The translations under genes were made by a program, and so were the position numbers. This document shows positions 6,316 to 6,979 of a stretch of DNA of 6,979 bases, piece after piece; the stretch's first letter is position 1; each line of letters opens with the position of its first letter. The DNA comes from an uncultured beta proteobacterium (lineage in GTDB: Bacteria > Pseudomonadota > Gammaproteobacteria > Burkholderiales > Burkholderiaceae_C), in contig CAIWRE010000092.1 in assembly GCA_903914985.1 (NCBI GenBank), forward strand, positions 1-6,979. The letters run 5' to 3'. A model generated the notes under the pieces. That model saw nothing but the letters and a program-made list of their open reading frames with translations. It did no database searches and was not told the DNA's origin.

Positions 6316-6979
6316 GAGAAATAAGTCTACACGCCGCGGCGTCTGCCAAGTATTGGCTCAAACCCTCGGCTTGGCCGCTGCAAGCGCTATCGCGCTACCT
6401 GCAGCTTTATGGGCACAAGCCTACCCAGAACGGCCCATAAAGCTGGTTGTCCCATTCCCGCCCGGCGGATCGACCGACGTAATCGCCCGACTTTTGAGAC
6501 AGCGCCTGTCCGATGCACTCAAGTCCTCGGTGGTGGTCGAAAACCGCCCTGGCGTGGGCTCCTTACTGGGCACTAACAGCGCGGCCAAGGCCGCGCCCGA
6601 CGGCTACACCCTAGTGGTGGCGGCAAATCCTGCCATCGCGCCGGGGCCGTTGATGCGTAACAGCGTGCCTTATGACCCGCTAAAGGACTTTACCCACATC
6701 GTTTTGCTGGGCACCTTTCCCAATGGCTTTGTGGTGCGCCAGGACCACCCTGCTCGGACTATGGCCGAATTTGTGGCTATGGCGAAGGCCAGACCTGGCG
6801 CGATGAACTATGCATCGGCAGGACTGGGCAGTTCGGGTTTCCTTACGGGCGAACTGCTCAAGCAGGCTGCTGGCATCGATATGGTCCATGTACCTTACAA
6901 GGGATCCGGACCGGCCATCACTGACCTTATGGGCGGCCAACTTGACGGCATGTTTGAAAGCTTGGTCACCGCCACTGGC
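6314..6979 (+). CDS. Bug/TctC-family periplasmic substrate receptor (second copy, truncated by right edge)
   Basis: The first 222 residues of a second Bug/TctC receptor are present and the frame stays open to the window end; about 100 residues are missing. Landmarks are VPFPPGGSTD (46-55), VVVENRPGVG (73-82), AAKAAPDGYTL (90-100), VPYDPLKDFTHI (118-129), the MNYASAGLGSSGFLTGE segment (164-180) and VPYKGSGPAITDLMGGQ (193-209). The long signal peptide begins MRNKSTRRGV; the twin arginine at 7-8 and a likely cleavage after AQA at residue 36 would also fit Tat export. It is clearly a diverged paralogue of the first receptor, not a recent duplicate, because the shared motifs differ at many positions (for example PGAGGNIA versus PGVGSLLG). 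The start codon overlaps the divergent monooxygenase start. It probably supplies a different but related carboxylate, perhaps the monooxygenase substrate. Confidence 0.93.
   Translation, partial: MRNKSTRRGVCQVLAQTLGLAAASAIALPAALWAQAYPERPIKLVVPFPPGGSTDVIARLLRQRLSDALKSSVVVENRPGVGSLLGTNSAAKAAPDGYTLVVAANPAIAPGPLMRNSVPYDPLKDFTHIVLLGTFPNGFVVRQDHPARTMAEFVAMAKARPGAMNYASAGLGSSGFLTGELLKQAAGIDMVHVPYKGSGPAITDLMGGQLDGMFESLVTATG
6331..6342. promoter_or_regulatory. 12-bp perfect palindrome near the divergent start codons
   Basis: ACGCCGCGGCGT is a perfect palindrome 15 bp inside the second receptor gene and 15 bp upstream of the monooxygenase start, next to TAGACT (6329-6324, minus strand), a possible -10 box for the monooxygenase. 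It could be an operator. It also encodes the Arg-Arg-Gly of the signal peptide, and one such palindrome per 7 kb is expected by chance, so support is weak. Confidence 0.2.

Noticed and set aside
5077..6324. A 415-codon open frame on the plus strand, antisense to the monooxygenase
   Set aside because: It mirrors the monooxygenase gene nearly end to end, has no recognisable domain, and its translation is low in family-like motifs. The minus strand carries all three flavoprotein motifs, so the plus frame is a shadow of GC-rich codon use.
1..6979. Mobile element, CRISPR, tRNA or phage signals
   Set aside because: No transposase or integrase motifs, no regularly spaced repeats, no cloverleaf and no terminal inverted repeats were seen on either strand.

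Overview
The window looks like a chromosomal catabolic/uptake region from a betaproteobacterium, most likely Burkholderiales and possibly Comamonadaceae. This is inferred from moderate-to-high GC, two Bug/TctC-type periplasmic receptors (a family greatly expanded in that order), and the style of the ABC solute-binding protein. No RNA gene, CRISPR array, insertion sequence or phage gene is visible. All genes look intact except where the window edges cut them.

Layout. Positions 1-1366 (minus strand) hold a branched-chain-amino-acid-type ABC importer: the solute-binding protein gene (1366-200) followed after 19 bp by the start of a LivH-type permease that runs off the left edge. A 238-bp divergent intergenic region (1367-1604) carries a good sigma70-like promoter pointing right. 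Positions 1605-5095 (plus strand) form a tightly packed four-gene unit: a Bug/TctC receptor, a LeuC-like aconitase-superfamily large subunit, its LeuD-like small subunit, and an Asp/Glu-racemase-fold enzyme of the maleate isomerase/arylmalonate decarboxylase group. All three internal junctions overlap (ATGA, ATGA, then 8 nt), so the genes are probably co-transcribed and translationally coupled. An FAD-dependent aromatic-hydroxylase-type monooxygenase lies on the minus strand (6315-5116), convergent with that unit. A second Bug/TctC receptor starts at 6314 on the plus strand and runs off the right edge. Its ATG and the monooxygenase ATG overlap in one CATG.

How the genes may work together (inference). 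A LeuCD-type hydro-lyase with its own periplasmic receptor and a maleate-isomerase/decarboxylase-fold enzyme suggests catabolism of a C4-C7 di- or tricarboxylate, such as a substituted maleate, malate or malonate, rather than leucine synthesis. No leuA or leuB is present, and the LeuCD pair differs from the leucine enzymes at several signature positions. The monooxygenase and the ABC importer would fit an upstream aromatic substrate whose ring cleavage yields such an acid; maleate hydratases of the LeuCD type are known from gentisate degradation. The exact substrate cannot be read from the sequence.

The most notable points are the racemase-fold enzyme, which appears to keep only the N-domain catalytic cysteine (Cys81) and to have glycine at the C-domain position, and the overlapping divergent start codons at 6313-6316, where the monooxygenase has no Shine-Dalgarno sequence and may be leaderless.
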